Shown in pieces: positions 53,561-62,459 of a DNA stretch of 64,000 nt. The position numbers and the translations under genes were made by a program. Numbering within the stretch: the first letter of the stretch is position 1; the number at the start of each line of letters is the position of its first letter. Under the pieces are notes generated by a model. That model was not told the DNA's origin and did not search any database. It saw nothing but the letters and a program-made list of their open reading frames with translations. Source of the DNA: Lachnospiraceae bacterium MD308 (GTDB lineage: Bacteria > Bacillota > Clostridia > Lachnospirales > Lachnospiraceae); the NCBI GenBank assembly GCA_010206225.2, contig VIQU02000009.1:41779-105778 (forward strand), given 5' to 3'.

Positions 53561-54247
53561 ATGAAATCAGAAATTGCATTAACAGAAACAGATTTTTTAA
53601 TTTTAGAATCTTATAAGCAGGTAATTAATGGACTTGGAGAATATCTGGGATCAGGCTATGAGATTGTCCTTCACAATCTGGGATCCTATGACCACTCAGT
53701 AATAGCCATCCAGAACGGACACTACACGGAAAGAAAGGTTGGCGCTCCCATCACGAATATAGCGCTGGATATGTTGGAATCAATCAAAAAAAAGAGCTCC
53801 AGTGACAGCATTACATATTTCACCACGAACCGTAATGGCAAACCAATGAAGTCAACCACTATTGCGATTCGCGGTGAACAGAACAAAGTCATTGGTTTAT
53901 TATGCATTAATTTTTATCTTGATTTGCCATTTTCAACATTTCTTCACGACTTCACTTCTCATTGTAAGGCTGATTCTTTTGCAACAGACAAAACAACTGC
54001 GACCACAAAAATAGTAGCCGAAGAATTCAGCGAAAACTCTGCTGATTTGATTTATCATCTGATAAACACAACACGTCAGCAGATATACAGCGACAACACT
54101 ATCTCATCTGTCAACAAAAACAAAGCTATTATCCAGACATTATATGATAAAGGTGTTTTCGACTTTAAAGATGCAGTTCTATTAGTGGCTGAAAAATTAA
54201 ATATATCCAAGAATACTGTTTATTTGCATTTGCGAAACATAAAATAA
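53561..54247 (+). CDS. YheO/DauR-like PAS-HTH regulator
   Basis: 228 residues. PAS-like N-terminal domain (INGLGEYLGSGYEIVLHNLG, to about 130) and a C-terminal helix-turn-helix (FDFKDAVLLVAEKLNISKNT, VYLHLRNIK). This is the YheO/DauR architecture that controls amino-acid catabolism genes. Divergent from the RidA operon, so most likely its regulator. Ribosome site GGGGGATATA. Confidence 0.88.
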   Translation: MKSEIALTETDFLILESYKQVINGLGEYLGSGYEIVLHNLGSYDHSVIAIQNGHYTERKVGAPITNIALDMLESIKKKSSSDSITYFTTNRNGKPMKSTTIAIRGEQNKVIGLLCINFYLDLPFSTFLHDFTSHCKADSFATDKTTATTKIVAEEFSENSADLIYHLINTTRQQIYSDNTISSVNKNKAIIQTLYDKGVFDFKDAVLLVAEKLNISKNTVYLHLRNIK

Positions 54248-54279
54248 CTGTTTACAGAAAAACATCTTGCTGGACAAAC

Positions 54280-54319
54280 AAAGGCAGAGCGGCATTATCC
54301 GCCGATCTGCCTTTATTTT
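54280..54319. terminator. bidirectional terminator between the regulator and the NCS2 gene
   Basis: AAAGGCAG-AG-CGGC and GCCG-AT-CTGCCTTT around seven bases, with T-rich sequence on both sides (ATTTTC on plus, GTTTG on minus). Shared by the two convergent genes. Confidence 0.8.
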
Positions 54320-54329
54320 CACGAACAAT

Positions 54330-55712
54330 TTAAAGGAACATGTACTTTAAGATAAATAAAACTGCTAATATATACATCAGTATACTGATCTTTTTCTCCT
54401 TCACTTTTCCTGTAATCAGATTCAATGCCACATAAGAAATAACTCCCATAGAAATCCCTTCCGAAATGCTATAGAAAAACGGCATTGCTATGATACAAAT
54501 ATAACAAGGAATTGCTTCCGACATATCATTAAAGTCAATATTTACTACATTCGTGAGCATATAAAAACCAACTACTACAAGAGCCGGAGCCGTCGCAAAA
54601 GACGGAATCGCAAGGAAAATCGGTGACAAAAACAGAGCAAGCCCAAAAAGAATCGCTGTTGTCACTGCCGTAAGACCTGTACGTCCTCCTTCCGATACAC
54701 CTGAAGCGCTCTCCACAAAGGTCGTTGTCGTTGAAGTGCCAAGTACGGCGCCCGCCGTTGTCGCGACAGAATCCGCAAGAAGCGCGCCCTTGATATGCGG
54801 AAGCTTCCCCTCTTCATCCAGCATATTCGCCTTTGAAGATACGCCGATCAGAGTACCGATCGTATCAAACATATCTACAAATAAAAAGGCAAAGATAACT
54901 ACGATAAAATTCAAAGAAAATACATTACTGAAATCTAATTTTCCAAAAATTGGCTCCAGACTGGGGACAGACAATCCAGCGCTGAAATCCGGGAGCAGTC
55001 CGTAAAATCCAAGTTCCGGATTCGGGACATAAAGACCTGCAAGCTGACAGATGATTCCAAGCACCCATGTAATCAAGATTCCCCACAATATATTGCCCTT
55101 AATGTTCCTGATCACTAAAATTCCTGTAATGATAATACCTATAATAGCAAGAAGCACTGTAATCCCCACATCCTGAAAAGAAGCCTCTACTCCATTCACT
55201 AAATTATAATTTTCTACGGAAAACAATTGCAGCAACGTTGAACCGCCGATGACGATCTTGGCATTCTGCAGTCCGATAAACGCAATAAACAGACCGATCC
55301 CCACGCTGACCGCCGCCTTCAGATTCTGTGGAATCGCATTAAAAATCGCCTCGCGCACATTTGTAAGAGAAAGAATGATGAATATGATTCCTTCCGCAAA
55401 TACTGCCGTAAGCGCAACCTGCCAGCTATAACCCATTCCCAGAACTACCGTATAAGCGAAATATGCATTCAACCCCATACCGGGAGCCAGGGCAAACGGG
55501 TAATTCGCCAAAAACGCCATCAATAAAGTACCAATCAGAGAGGCAAGAGCCGTTGCCGTAAAGACTGCGCCCTGATCCATTCCGGCCGCTGCCATGATAC
55601 TTGGATTAACCGCCAAAATATACGCCATTGTCATAAATGTCGTAATTCCGGCCATTACTTCAGTCTTTACATCTGTGCCATTGTCACTCAATTTAAAAAA
55701 CTTTTCTAACAT
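54330..55712 (-). CDS. NCS2-family purine permease (guanine/hypoxanthine type)
   Basis: 460 residues with about 12-13 TMs. Signature GVSSKANMLDEEGKLPHIKG, GTSTTTTFVESASGVSEGGR and LAPGMGLNAYF place it in the AzgA/PbuG branch of NCS2 transporters. It imports guanine, hypoxanthine or adenine with protons. The 5' region (55713-55839) shows no recognisable purine riboswitch. Ribosome site GAGGAGGAAC. Confidence 0.9.
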   Translation of the reverse strand: MLEKFFKLSDNGTDVKTEVMAGITTFMTMAYILAVNPSIMAAAGMDQGAVFTATALASLIGTLLMAFLANYPFALAPGMGLNAYFAYTVVLGMGYSWQVALTAVFAEGIIFIILSLTNVREAIFNAIPQNLKAAVSVGIGLFIAFIGLQNAKIVIGGSTLLQLFSVENYNLVNGVEASFQDVGITVLLAIIGIIITGILVIRNIKGNILWGILITWVLGIICQLAGLYVPNPELGFYGLLPDFSAGLSVPSLEPIFGKLDFSNVFSLNFIVVIFAFLFVDMFDTIGTLIGVSSKANMLDEEGKLPHIKGALLADSVATTAGAVLGTSTTTTFVESASGVSEGGRTGLTAVTTAILFGLALFLSPIFLAIPSFATAPALVVVGFYMLTNVVNIDFNDMSEAIPCYICIIAMPFFYSISEGISMGVISYVALNLITGKVKEKKISILMYILAVLFILKYMFL

Positions 55713-55839
55713 CTTTGTTCCTCCTCTTACCTTTTATCTTGAAGCTATAACATTTTTAATTTTAACAAATTACTCTGTCAAAGTAAACAAATTTCGGTTA
55801 TACTTTAATAAAGATGTTAAAAGGAAAGAGGATGCCTGT

Positions 55840-56440
55840 ATGAAAAATATACAAAAACTTGAATTTTATGCAGAGAGCAAAGAAGAATTACTGCCTGATT
55901 TTGAACCCGAATTTCCGTACATTGCATCCAATGCGGAACTTGATCAATATGCGGATCGCTCTGCACCGTGGCATTGGCATAAGGCGATAGAACCTTTTTA
56001 TATGGAAAGCGGCACATTGGAATACTATACTCAAAAAAAGAAACTGTCGTTTCCGTCCGGTTTTGGAGGCTTTATAAACTCAAGTATGTTATGCCGATTA
56101 CCGCAGAGCCCCAGATTGAAATATATGGTTTCCGGCCTGATAATCCTGTACATGCAGATATACTGAATTTGATAAAGGAAGCTTTTACTTTATGTGAGCA
56201 TGACATCGGATATGAAATAAAGATAAGGGAAGCCCTGTCTGAAATAACTGTTTACACAAAACTTGCGAAATGCTCATAAACGGGCAGGATACCATTACAG
56301 ATATCGGACATGCCTGCGGATTGGGAAACAGCAGCTATTTCGGCAAGATCTTCCGAAAATATCAAAACTGTACTCCAATCGAATACCGAAAAAATGGCAG
56401 AATAGTCATATCTTATGTCCGAAACAAAATAGCCATGCGA
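55840..56440 (+). pseudogene. AraC-family regulator, several frameshifts
   Basis: Starts MKNIQKLEFYAESKEELLPD with the cupin-like sensing part (SAPWHWHKAIEPFYMESGTL) in one frame to about 56090, shifts to PITAEPQIEIYGFRPDNPVH to about 56270, and shifts again to the HTH end DTITDIGHACGLGNSSYFGK and IFRKYQNCTPIEYRKNG. Part of the first HTH is missing. Clearly a dead AraC gene. Confidence 0.75.
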
Positions 56441-56449
56441 AAATTGGGA

Positions 56450-56760
56450 AAAATGTTTCTATTGATGTTCCGTTTCATTGCGATCATGGAAAAACATTTT
56501 TCTTGGAGATGATATCATTGTAAATATGAACTGTACCTTTGTGGACAGTGCGCCGATACGGATTGGCAACCGGAGTTTGATCGCGCCCAATGTTCAGTTT
56601 TACACAGCTTCCCACCCTGTTTTACCGCAGGAGCGTTTTGTTTCAGACTGGGAAGAAACGGGAACCACCTTTTTCAGAACCTATGCCCGTTCCATTGAAA
56701 TACAGGACAATGTCTGGATTGGCGGGGCTGCAGTGGGCCGTAGAATTACAAAGTCTGGCA
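56450..56760 (+). pseudogene. sugar O-acetyltransferase (LbH) fragment
   Basis: Overlapping frames give NMNCTFVDSAPIRIGNRSLI, APNVQFYTASHPVLPQERF and IQDNVWIGGAAV, the left-handed beta-helix repeats of maltose/galactoside O-acetyltransferases. The N- and C-terminal parts are missing or shifted, and the last repeat runs into the following NUDIX fragment. Confidence 0.65.
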
Positions 56761-57325
56761 CAGGCAGGAATTTTCTATGGAAAGGACGCTTTTGACAGAG
56801 AGCGGTATGAAAGAATCAGAGAAATCGCGGCGGAGATGATTTCTTATAAAACGGATATTCCAAAAAATAAAGTCAAAAATCTCTTTTGCAGTGAAATCGG
56901 ATATTAGACGCCTAAAATCGACTGCCGCGCCGCAATTTTTCAGAATGATAAAATTTTGCTTGTGCAAGAGAAAAACGGAACATGGTCATTGCCCGGCGGA
57001 TGGGTTGACGTCAATGTTTCGGTAAAAAAACGTTATAAAAGAGGTCAAAAAAGAAGCGGGATTGGATGTAAACACTGATCTGGTTATCGCGGTACAGGCC
57101 AGGGAAAAGCATAATCTGCCCATCTACGCATATAAGGTGTGCAAAATATTCGTATTATGTTCCGTCACAGGCGGCAGGTTTCAATCCAATCCAGAAACGA
57201 TAGCAAGCAATTACTTTGGAATGGACGAACTGCCGGTACTCGCAACAGAAAAAATAACAAGGAGCAGATAAAAATGTGCTTTGAAGCATATTCATCCAAA
57301 AACTGGAAAACAGTTTTTGATTGAC
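56724..57325 (+). pseudogene. NUDIX hydrolase with N-terminal domain, nonsense and frameshifts
   Basis: Reading through lesions gives a full protein: LQWAVELQSLAQAGIFYGKD, RERYERIREIAAEMISYKTD and NLFCSEIGY (stop TAG at about 56905), then [20 protein letters not shown] (NUDIX entry), a frameshift near 57030, [11 protein letters not shown] and HNLPIYAYKVCKIFVLCSVT, another frameshift near 57265, and EQIKMCFEAYSSKNWKTVFD. The family is the ADP-ribose/NDP-X hydrolase with an N-terminal dimer domain. One nonsense and two frameshifts make it non-functional. Confidence 0.75.
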
Positions 57326-57343
57326 ATTCTAACAAATGCTGCA

Positions 57344-58510
57344 TTAAGACATCTGCTCCAAAATATACGTCTTGACATCTTCCAGCTTACTCTTTTTCCA
57401 TGCTTTTTCTTTCTCTTTTTCCGCCAGAGGGCAGATGATCGCAAAATCCAGAGCCTCTCCCGGAACGCGCCCGCTCCGCTTCGGATTTGAAAAGTGCTCT
57501 CTCCACTTTTCGTCCGAAGCATCTCTGAATTCATCGGGATTGAGATATATCTGCTGCCTTTTTGTTGCCATGACAAACATTTTGGCGGCAAGAGGCGCAA
57601 GCAGATTATACTCTTCTTCCTGAACGTCCCGGAAGATTTGGGGGATATCCCCTCTCACGATATGCTCTGTGCCGCGGAGTATTTTAATTCCGAATGGTTC
57701 AAAAGAAAAATCAGTTTCTGTGAAATTCAGTTTTAAAAGCAAGCCAATATCTGTATGATACTGTGCTCTCTGATAATCCGTATCAAAGATAAAATTACCT
57801 AATGAGTAAAAAATAGCTTTCTTTTCAACCAACTCATAATTCATCGGCACATGCGGATGATGGCCAACTATAATGTCCGCTCCCATTTCTAAAAACCGCA
57901 GATATCTTTCTCTTGTATACGGCGACGGCAATGCTGTAAATTCCTCGCCGCCATGAGACACTATCACACACCAGCGGCAGCTTTTTTTTATCAGATCTAT
58001 AATTTCCTGAATCGACTCCATATCACTCCAGCTAAGACACCCTGCCTTGTTCTCCGAAGCAGGTTTGCAGCCTCGTTGATAACCCACTCCGAAAATACCG
58101 ATTCCTCCTGCTTCATCAATGATGATCGGTTCTTTTGCCTCTTGTATGTTCATGCCGGCACCGATTGTCTTTGCGCCGAACTTTTTTGCTTCATCCAGAG
58201 TACTTTGCATCCCAGCCTCTCCGGCATCCATAATATGATTGTTGGCAATGTTCCAAATATCCGCCCGCATTTTCCTGAGTACTTTTATTGCTTTTGGATT
58301 CATAGTATGCAATAGCTGTGCAACGCCGCTGTTACTCTGATTCGTTTTCTGTTCGACTAACGCACCTTCTACATTTGCAACCACATGATCTGCACTGTGC
58401 AGATAATCCAGAATATCCAAAGAAAGAAGTTCCTCATCCTCCCACTTTCCGTCCATGTAGCGGTCAAATCCTATATCACCTGTAAATACCAATGAAGCTT
58501 TATTTTCCAT
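57344..58510 (-). CDS. CapA-family metallophosphoesterase-like protein
   Basis: 388 residues. Motifs GDIGFDRYMDGKW, NVEGALVE, NIANNHIMDAGEAG, VIVSHGGEEF and GADIIVGHHPHVPMNYE give the metal-binding set of the CapA/PgsA family. No signal peptide or TM is visible, unlike PgsA, so it is probably cytoplasmic. The start is MENKASLVFTGD. It follows a MurD-like ligase gene by 34 bp on the same strand. Substrate unknown. Confidence 0.85.
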   Translation of the reverse strand: MENKASLVFTGDIGFDRYMDGKWEDEELLSLDILDYLHSADHVVANVEGALVEQKTNQSNSGVAQLLHTMNPKAIKVLRKMRADIWNIANNHIMDAGEAGMQSTLDEAKKFGAKTIGAGMNIQEAKEPIIIDEAGGIGIFGVGYQRGCKPASENKAGCLSWSDMESIQEIIDLIKKSCRWCVIVSHGGEEFTALPSPYTRERYLRFLEMGADIIVGHHPHVPMNYELVEKKAIFYSLGNFIFDTDYQRAQYHTDIGLLLKLNFTETDFSFEPFGIKILRGTEHIVRGDIPQIFRDVQEEEYNLLAPLAAKMFVMATKRQQIYLNPDEFRDASDEKWREHFSNPKRSGRVPGEALDFAIICPLAEKEKEKAWKKSKLEDVKTYILEQMS

Positions 58511-58544
58511 ACCGTCTCCTTCCTCCCCTCACACCTGATTCTAC

Positions 58545-59765
58545 TCACTCAGACAAGTTCCCATTTTGACTAAGTACACTCGATAATACCATTTCCTTAT
58601 ATGCATTCCCCCGCTCTTCAAAATTTTTAAAATATCCATAAGAAGCGGCGGCGGGCGAAAAAAGACATGCCGTACCTTTGGGCGTTATTTCTCTGGCAAA
58701 GTTAACTGCACATAAAAGCGTATCCTTGTAATAACAGTTCTTCAAATCAGACACTTCCTTATATATCCTAAGTCCCGACTCATATGACAAGATATAATCA
58801 TACTCTTGATGGCATCTTATAAAATCAATGATGCAGTCATAATGTATATGCCTGTCCATGCCGCCAATCATAACCGTTTTTACATTGGAAATACTTTTAA
58901 TGGCTTCAATAGTAGCTTCCGGTATCGTTGATATGGAATCATTATAATAATCTACGCCGTTAACTGTCGCGACAAATTCTAACCGATGTGGAAGACCTTC
59001 AAATGATTCTATAGCCTGCCTAACCGCTGCCTCAGAACAACTGAATAATTCCGTACAGACAGCATACACGAATCCGGCATTGTACTGATTGTGTTCCCCT
59101 TTAAGCTTCATATCAAATGAAAGCGACTTATCATGGCATATCTTCTTTTTATCCGACAACACATCCAGCTGCGGAACATTCTCTCCGTAATAGTAATAAT
59201 CATTCTTTTTTTGATGAACAGCAATATTCTTTTTTGCTTCAAAATATTTCTCTACAGTACCGTAATAGTCCAAATGATCTTCATAAAGATTCAGAAAAAT
59301 CGCTATGTGCGGAGAAAAATGCAGATGCGACAACTGGTGACAGGACATCTCAAAAACAACCACAGTATCTTCATGTATTTCCTCATAATAATTCAGACAA
59401 GGCAGCCCGATATTCCCAACCAGCAATATTTTTTTATTCAGACAAGAAGATAAAACTTTGTATATCATAGAAGAAGTCGTACTTTTCCCTTTCGTACCCG
59501 TTATTCCAATTGTTTGAGAGGAAAATTCTTCTAAAAATAATTCTGTCTGTGATGTGTATTTCTCACGGTACAAATCCACTTTGATCCCAGGGCTCTTTAT
59601 AATATAATCATACTGACTATCATTTATCTCATTTTCTTTTCCTTCAAAAATTGTTAAACTCTTTACAGAACAAAATTCATTAATAAACTGCTCCGTCGAT
59701 TTACCCTCGCGTCCATACCCCCATATTAAAATATCTTTATTTCTCAGTTTATCCGCAATTCTCAT
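58545..59765 (-). CDS. MurD-like Mur ligase
   Basis: 406 residues starting MRIADKLRNKDILIWG (GGAGATTTAT upstream), slightly shorter than the usual 440-460 of MurD. N-terminal Rossmann domain, ATP loop GITGTKGKSTTSSM (near 110), central-domain VFEMSCHQLSHLHFSPHIA and LNLYEDHLDYYGTVEKYF, then GLPHRLEFVATVNGVDYYND and the C-terminal GGMDRHIHYD. By sequence a UDP-MurNAc-Ala:D-Glu-type ligase; the neighbouring CapA gene and absence of other mur genes suggest a paralogue with its own amide-bond reaction. Alternatively it is the only murD; this window cannot tell. Confidence 0.85.
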   Translation of the reverse strand: MRIADKLRNKDILIWGYGREGKSTEQFINEFCSVKSLTIFEGKENEINDSQYDYIIKSPGIKVDLYREKYTSQTELFLEEFSSQTIGITGTKGKSTTSSMIYKVLSSCLNKKILLVGNIGLPCLNYYEEIHEDTVVVFEMSCHQLSHLHFSPHIAIFLNLYEDHLDYYGTVEKYFEAKKNIAVHQKKNDYYYYGENVPQLDVLSDKKKICHDKSLSFDMKLKGEHNQYNAGFVYAVCTELFSCSEAAVRQAIESFEGLPHRLEFVATVNGVDYYNDSISTIPEATIEAIKSISNVKTVMIGGMDRHIHYDCIIDFIRCHQEYDYILSYESGLRIYKEVSDLKNCYYKDTLLCAVNFAREITPKGTACLFSPAAASYGYFKNFEERGNAYKEMVLSSVLSQNGNLSE

Positions 59766-59911
59766 ATAAATCTCCATTCTGCCGCTAAATCAACGGCATA
59801 AATAATCATGAAAGTCTTTCCGTGCACATTTGAATTATATCACATCCCTGATAAATAATATAGACACTACGGTTAATTCGTGTGGGTTATACCAGAACTA
59901 CGGTTCCCCTG

Positions 59912-60406
59912 TCACGGCAGTGTCTTAATAAGTTCCTTCTCGTTAGCGCGCAGCCATGCAAGAAATCCTTCACAACCTTCTGAAATATCATTGTATGTCT
60001 GTTTAAAATTACCCGTATACCAAGGATCTGCAATATCCCTCGGATTCTCAGAATATTCCAGAAGCATATGTACCTTGTTCTCCGGATCCGAACCAATAAT
60101 CCGCTCAATATTACGGATATTACGGTACTCCATCCCAAGAATATAGTCATATTCCTGATAGTCTTTCTTCCTTATCTGAACTGCACGTTTTCCGGCACAT
60201 GAAATCCCATGGCGCGCAAGCTCCTCTCTTGCCGGCGGGTACACAAGATTGCCAACGCCTCCCCAAACTTCCTCAGAACTTGTAGCGGCGGAGGCAATCC
60301 TGAAGTGCTCTGCAACTCCCGCTTCCTTTACCATATTTTTAAATATAAATTCCGCCATTGGGCTTCTGCAAATGTTGCCGTGGCACACAAATAGTACTTT
60401 TATCAT
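59912..60406 (-). CDS. low-molecular-weight protein tyrosine phosphatase
   Basis: 164 residues. Active-site loop FVCHGNICRSPMAEF (C-x5-R-S) near residue 10 and catalytic Asp in ADPWYTG near 128. Complete. In Bacillota such phosphatases often control capsule or envelope kinases. It is the first gene of the minus-strand group ahead of the MurD-like and CapA genes (146 bp before the first). Confidence 0.92.
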   Translation of the reverse strand: MIKVLFVCHGNICRSPMAEFIFKNMVKEAGVAEHFRIASAATSSEEVWGGVGNLVYPPAREELARHGISCAGKRAVQIRKKDYQEYDYILGMEYRNIRNIERIIGSDPENKVHMLLEYSENPRDIADPWYTGNFKQTYNDISEGCEGFLAWLRANEKELIKTLP

Positions 60407-60419
60407 GTTGCTAAAACCT

Positions 60420-60585
60420 CCGTAAATGCTTGATTTTGCTGTATTTTCAAGGGTTTCCGTTATATCTACGTTTTGTTTGCGGCAAAGACATTTTTACTTA
60501 TTTCGGTATAATTGGGTATAACTCGGCATAGATTGTCAATCGTTTGGTCTATAAATTGGTCTAAATTCAATATTTGTAGACCACA
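60420..60585. other. probable left end of the integrated element (att region)
   Basis: A+T-rich sequence between the phosphatase start and the integrase stop. It holds the repeated words TCGGTATAATTGGGTATAAC and GGTCTATAAATTGGTCTAAA, as expected for integrase arm sites. The exact crossover cannot be set without the other end of the element. Confidence 0.45.
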
Positions 60586-61788
60586 CTATCCCTCACATAC
60601 CTTTTCCATCTCTTCACCCAAATCTTCAAACTGCAAATGAGTATATGTATTGAGCGTTACACCAATATCCGAATGTCCCATAATGTACTGTAACTTTTTA
60701 GGATTAACACCTGACTTTGCCATATTGCTACAAAATGTATGCCTTGCTACATGAGGGGTAATCACTGGAAGCTCTTTCTTGTAAATCTTGTTATACTTCT
60801 CACGGATATGTTGAAAGTATTTCTCCCAATGTAAAGCAACCATCGGCATATTATTTTTGTCCAGATACAGAAATCCACACTTGCCACCAATCATAGGTTC
60901 AATCTTTGGTTTTTTGCGACTCTCCAAGATACGCTTAAAACATTCCCTCACTTCATCAGACATAGGCACATATCTCACGCCTTTTTCTGTCTTAGGCATT
61001 TCTATGACATATTCCATATCCCTTTTTCTCTGTAGCTGATGGTCAATCTTGATTTTATTATTTACAAAATCAATATCTTCTCTTGTCAAACCGCAAAATT
61101 CTGATATACGAAGCCCTGTTTTGAATAAAATAAAAATGCCTTCATAGTATTTTGAGAAATGCTTATCGGCTTTGACAAAATTTAAAAATGCCCTTTCCTG
61201 CTCTCTGGTGATTGCTTCCCTTGTAACAGAATCATTTACTACTACTGTAGCAAGCTGGAACTCAAACGGATTCTTGCGGATCAAATCATCCTCTACCGCC
61301 ATTTGGAATGCCGGTCTGACTACTCCTCTTATAGAATGGATAGAACTATATCCCCTTTTGTCCTTATCTTGCAGTTTTATCAGCCATTCCTTCGCATCCG
61401 ATATTCTGACAGTATCAATCCGTTTCTTGCCGAAATCCTCTTTCTTTATGATGTTGATTACAAAATTATAATTGGCTTTTGTGTTGTGCTTTACACCATG
61501 CTGCTGTGAAACATACTTTTCTACCAATTCAAGTACCGTTGTATTTCCACCATTCGGCATAATGTAATCATCTAAAACCTTTTGAATCTGCTTTTCTTTT
61601 TCTCTTAGAGAAATATCTTTACGTTTGCCTTTCGGTACTGCATCTGATTCAGTCAACTTCCAACTGTATACAGATTTTCTTTCACCAGAAGCATCAATGT
61701 ATCTGTATTTATATCTCCCGTCTTTTTCCTGGCTCTCTCCTGTCCATAGTTTTCGACCTTTACTATCCCGTCTAATAACGTCTGACAA
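60586..61788 (-). CDS. int: Tn916-type tyrosine integrase
   Basis: 400 residues from a TTG start at 61788 (AGGAG ten bases upstream), which gives SDVIRRDSKGRKLWTGESQ, matching the N-terminus of Tn916 Int. N-terminal arm-binding domain (KYRYIDASGERKSVYSWKL), SAM-like core-binding domain, and catalytic Arg (TGLRISEFCG), His-x-x-Arg (HVARHTFCSN), Gly-His (IMGHSDIGVTLN) and Tyr (NTYTHL). No damage. Catalyses excision and insertion of the element to its right. The open frame further upstream has no ATG with a ribosome site. Confidence 0.93.
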   Translation of the reverse strand: MSDVIRRDSKGRKLWTGESQEKDGRYKYRYIDASGERKSVYSWKLTESDAVPKGKRKDISLREKEKQIQKVLDDYIMPNGGNTTVLELVEKYVSQQHGVKHNTKANYNFVINIIKKEDFGKKRIDTVRISDAKEWLIKLQDKDKRGYSSIHSIRGVVRPAFQMAVEDDLIRKNPFEFQLATVVVNDSVTREAITREQERAFLNFVKADKHFSKYYEGIFILFKTGLRISEFCGLTREDIDFVNNKIKIDHQLQRKRDMEYVIEMPKTEKGVRYVPMSDEVRECFKRILESRKKPKIEPMIGGKCGFLYLDKNNMPMVALHWEKYFQHIREKYNKIYKKELPVITPHVARHTFCSNMAKSGVNPKKLQYIMGHSDIGVTLNTYTHLQFEDLGEEMEKVCEG

Positions 61789-61900
61789 TGTTCTTTCGCT
61801 CCTTTCATATAACAAGAGCCATCTGTATGATACTTCCCATAATACCACACATCCGGCTCAAAATCCATTACTCATTCTTCTATTTTCATCTATCTAAATA

Positions 61901-62116
61901 TTAAATAGCGTCCATATGCTCATTAACATATTGTTCAAACATGACACGTTTAATCTGCGCTCTTGTGCCATTCCATAAAATAAACTTCTCATCCTTGTGT
62001 TCATCTACAAATTTTGCCAGTTTCTTATATCCAATTCCGAAATATTCTGCTGATTCTGTAAGACTAAGCGTGTATTTCTGCCACCAAGGAATCTGTAATC
62101 TGTTCTCTGTACTTAT
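61901..62116 (-). CDS. xis: Xis-like excisionase, start codon ATA
   Basis: 71 codons. WWQKYTLSLTESAEYFGIGY then KKLAKFVDEHKDEKFILWNG and TRAQIKRVMFEQYVNEHMDA follow the length and pattern of Tn916 Xis (67 residues), a small winged-helix protein that directs integrase to excision. The frame is closed by TAA upstream and contains no ATG, GTG or TTG before the conserved part. The codon with ideal spacing to GGAGG (8 bases) is ATA at 62116. Either a rare start or an ATG-to-ATA mutation. It lies 112 bp before int, as in Tn916. Confidence 0.7.
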   Translation of the reverse strand: MSTENRLQIPWWQKYTLSLTESAEYFGIGYKKLAKFVDEHKDEKFILWNGTRAQIKRVMFEQYVNEHMDAI

Positions 62117-62285
62117 ACCCGATTCCTCCGTTTCATCTTAAAATTCTACAATATAAAGAAGATGCTGTATCATTTCAGCACCATAATATTCACTTTTCAA
62201 ATTCATCACTCAATATTAGGAAGGACACGATTTTAAATAACCATGCCCTTACCTCGACAAGATTAACAAGTTACTCTATAAATAT

Positions 62286-62459
62286 TTACTTCTCCATAAT
62301 TTCTATCTTCCGATAGTATTTCAACACTTTTTCCAGTTCATAGGTGGGGCTACTGTTTACATCAAACACTCGCTTGACATATACCACGCTACCCAACACA
62401 CAAAATACTGCAAATAGATTTTCACCGTCTTTTATTATTTCTTCTTTATTCAGTTCCAT
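62286..62459 (-). CDS. small protein coupled to the upstream hypothetical gene
   Basis: 57 residues: MELNKEEIIKDGENLFAVFC, then VVYVKRVFDVNSSPTYELEK and VLKYYRKIEIMEK. Unrecognised. Its ATG shares a base with the stop of the gene upstream (TAATG), which is the sole support for its start but a strong sign of coupled translation. Cargo of the integrated element. Confidence 0.6.
   Translation of the reverse strand: MELNKEEIIKDGENLFAVFCVLGSVVYVKRVFDVNSSPTYELEKVLKYYRKIEIMEK

Noticed and set aside
55713..55839. Purine riboswitch upstream of the NCS2 permease
   Set aside because: The short leader lacks the conserved three-way-junction sequence; no aptamer could be drawn.
58545..59765. Calling the Mur ligase PgsB/CapB
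   Set aside because: The ATP loop, central and C-terminal motifs are those of MurD, and the length exceeds PgsB only slightly but with the full MurD C-terminal domain; the pairing with CapA alone is not enough.
61653..61868. 71-codon frame MDFEPDVWYYGKYHTDG overlapping the integrase start
   Set aside because: It overlaps int in another frame and has no recognised motif; the same bases serve as leader and ribosome site of int.
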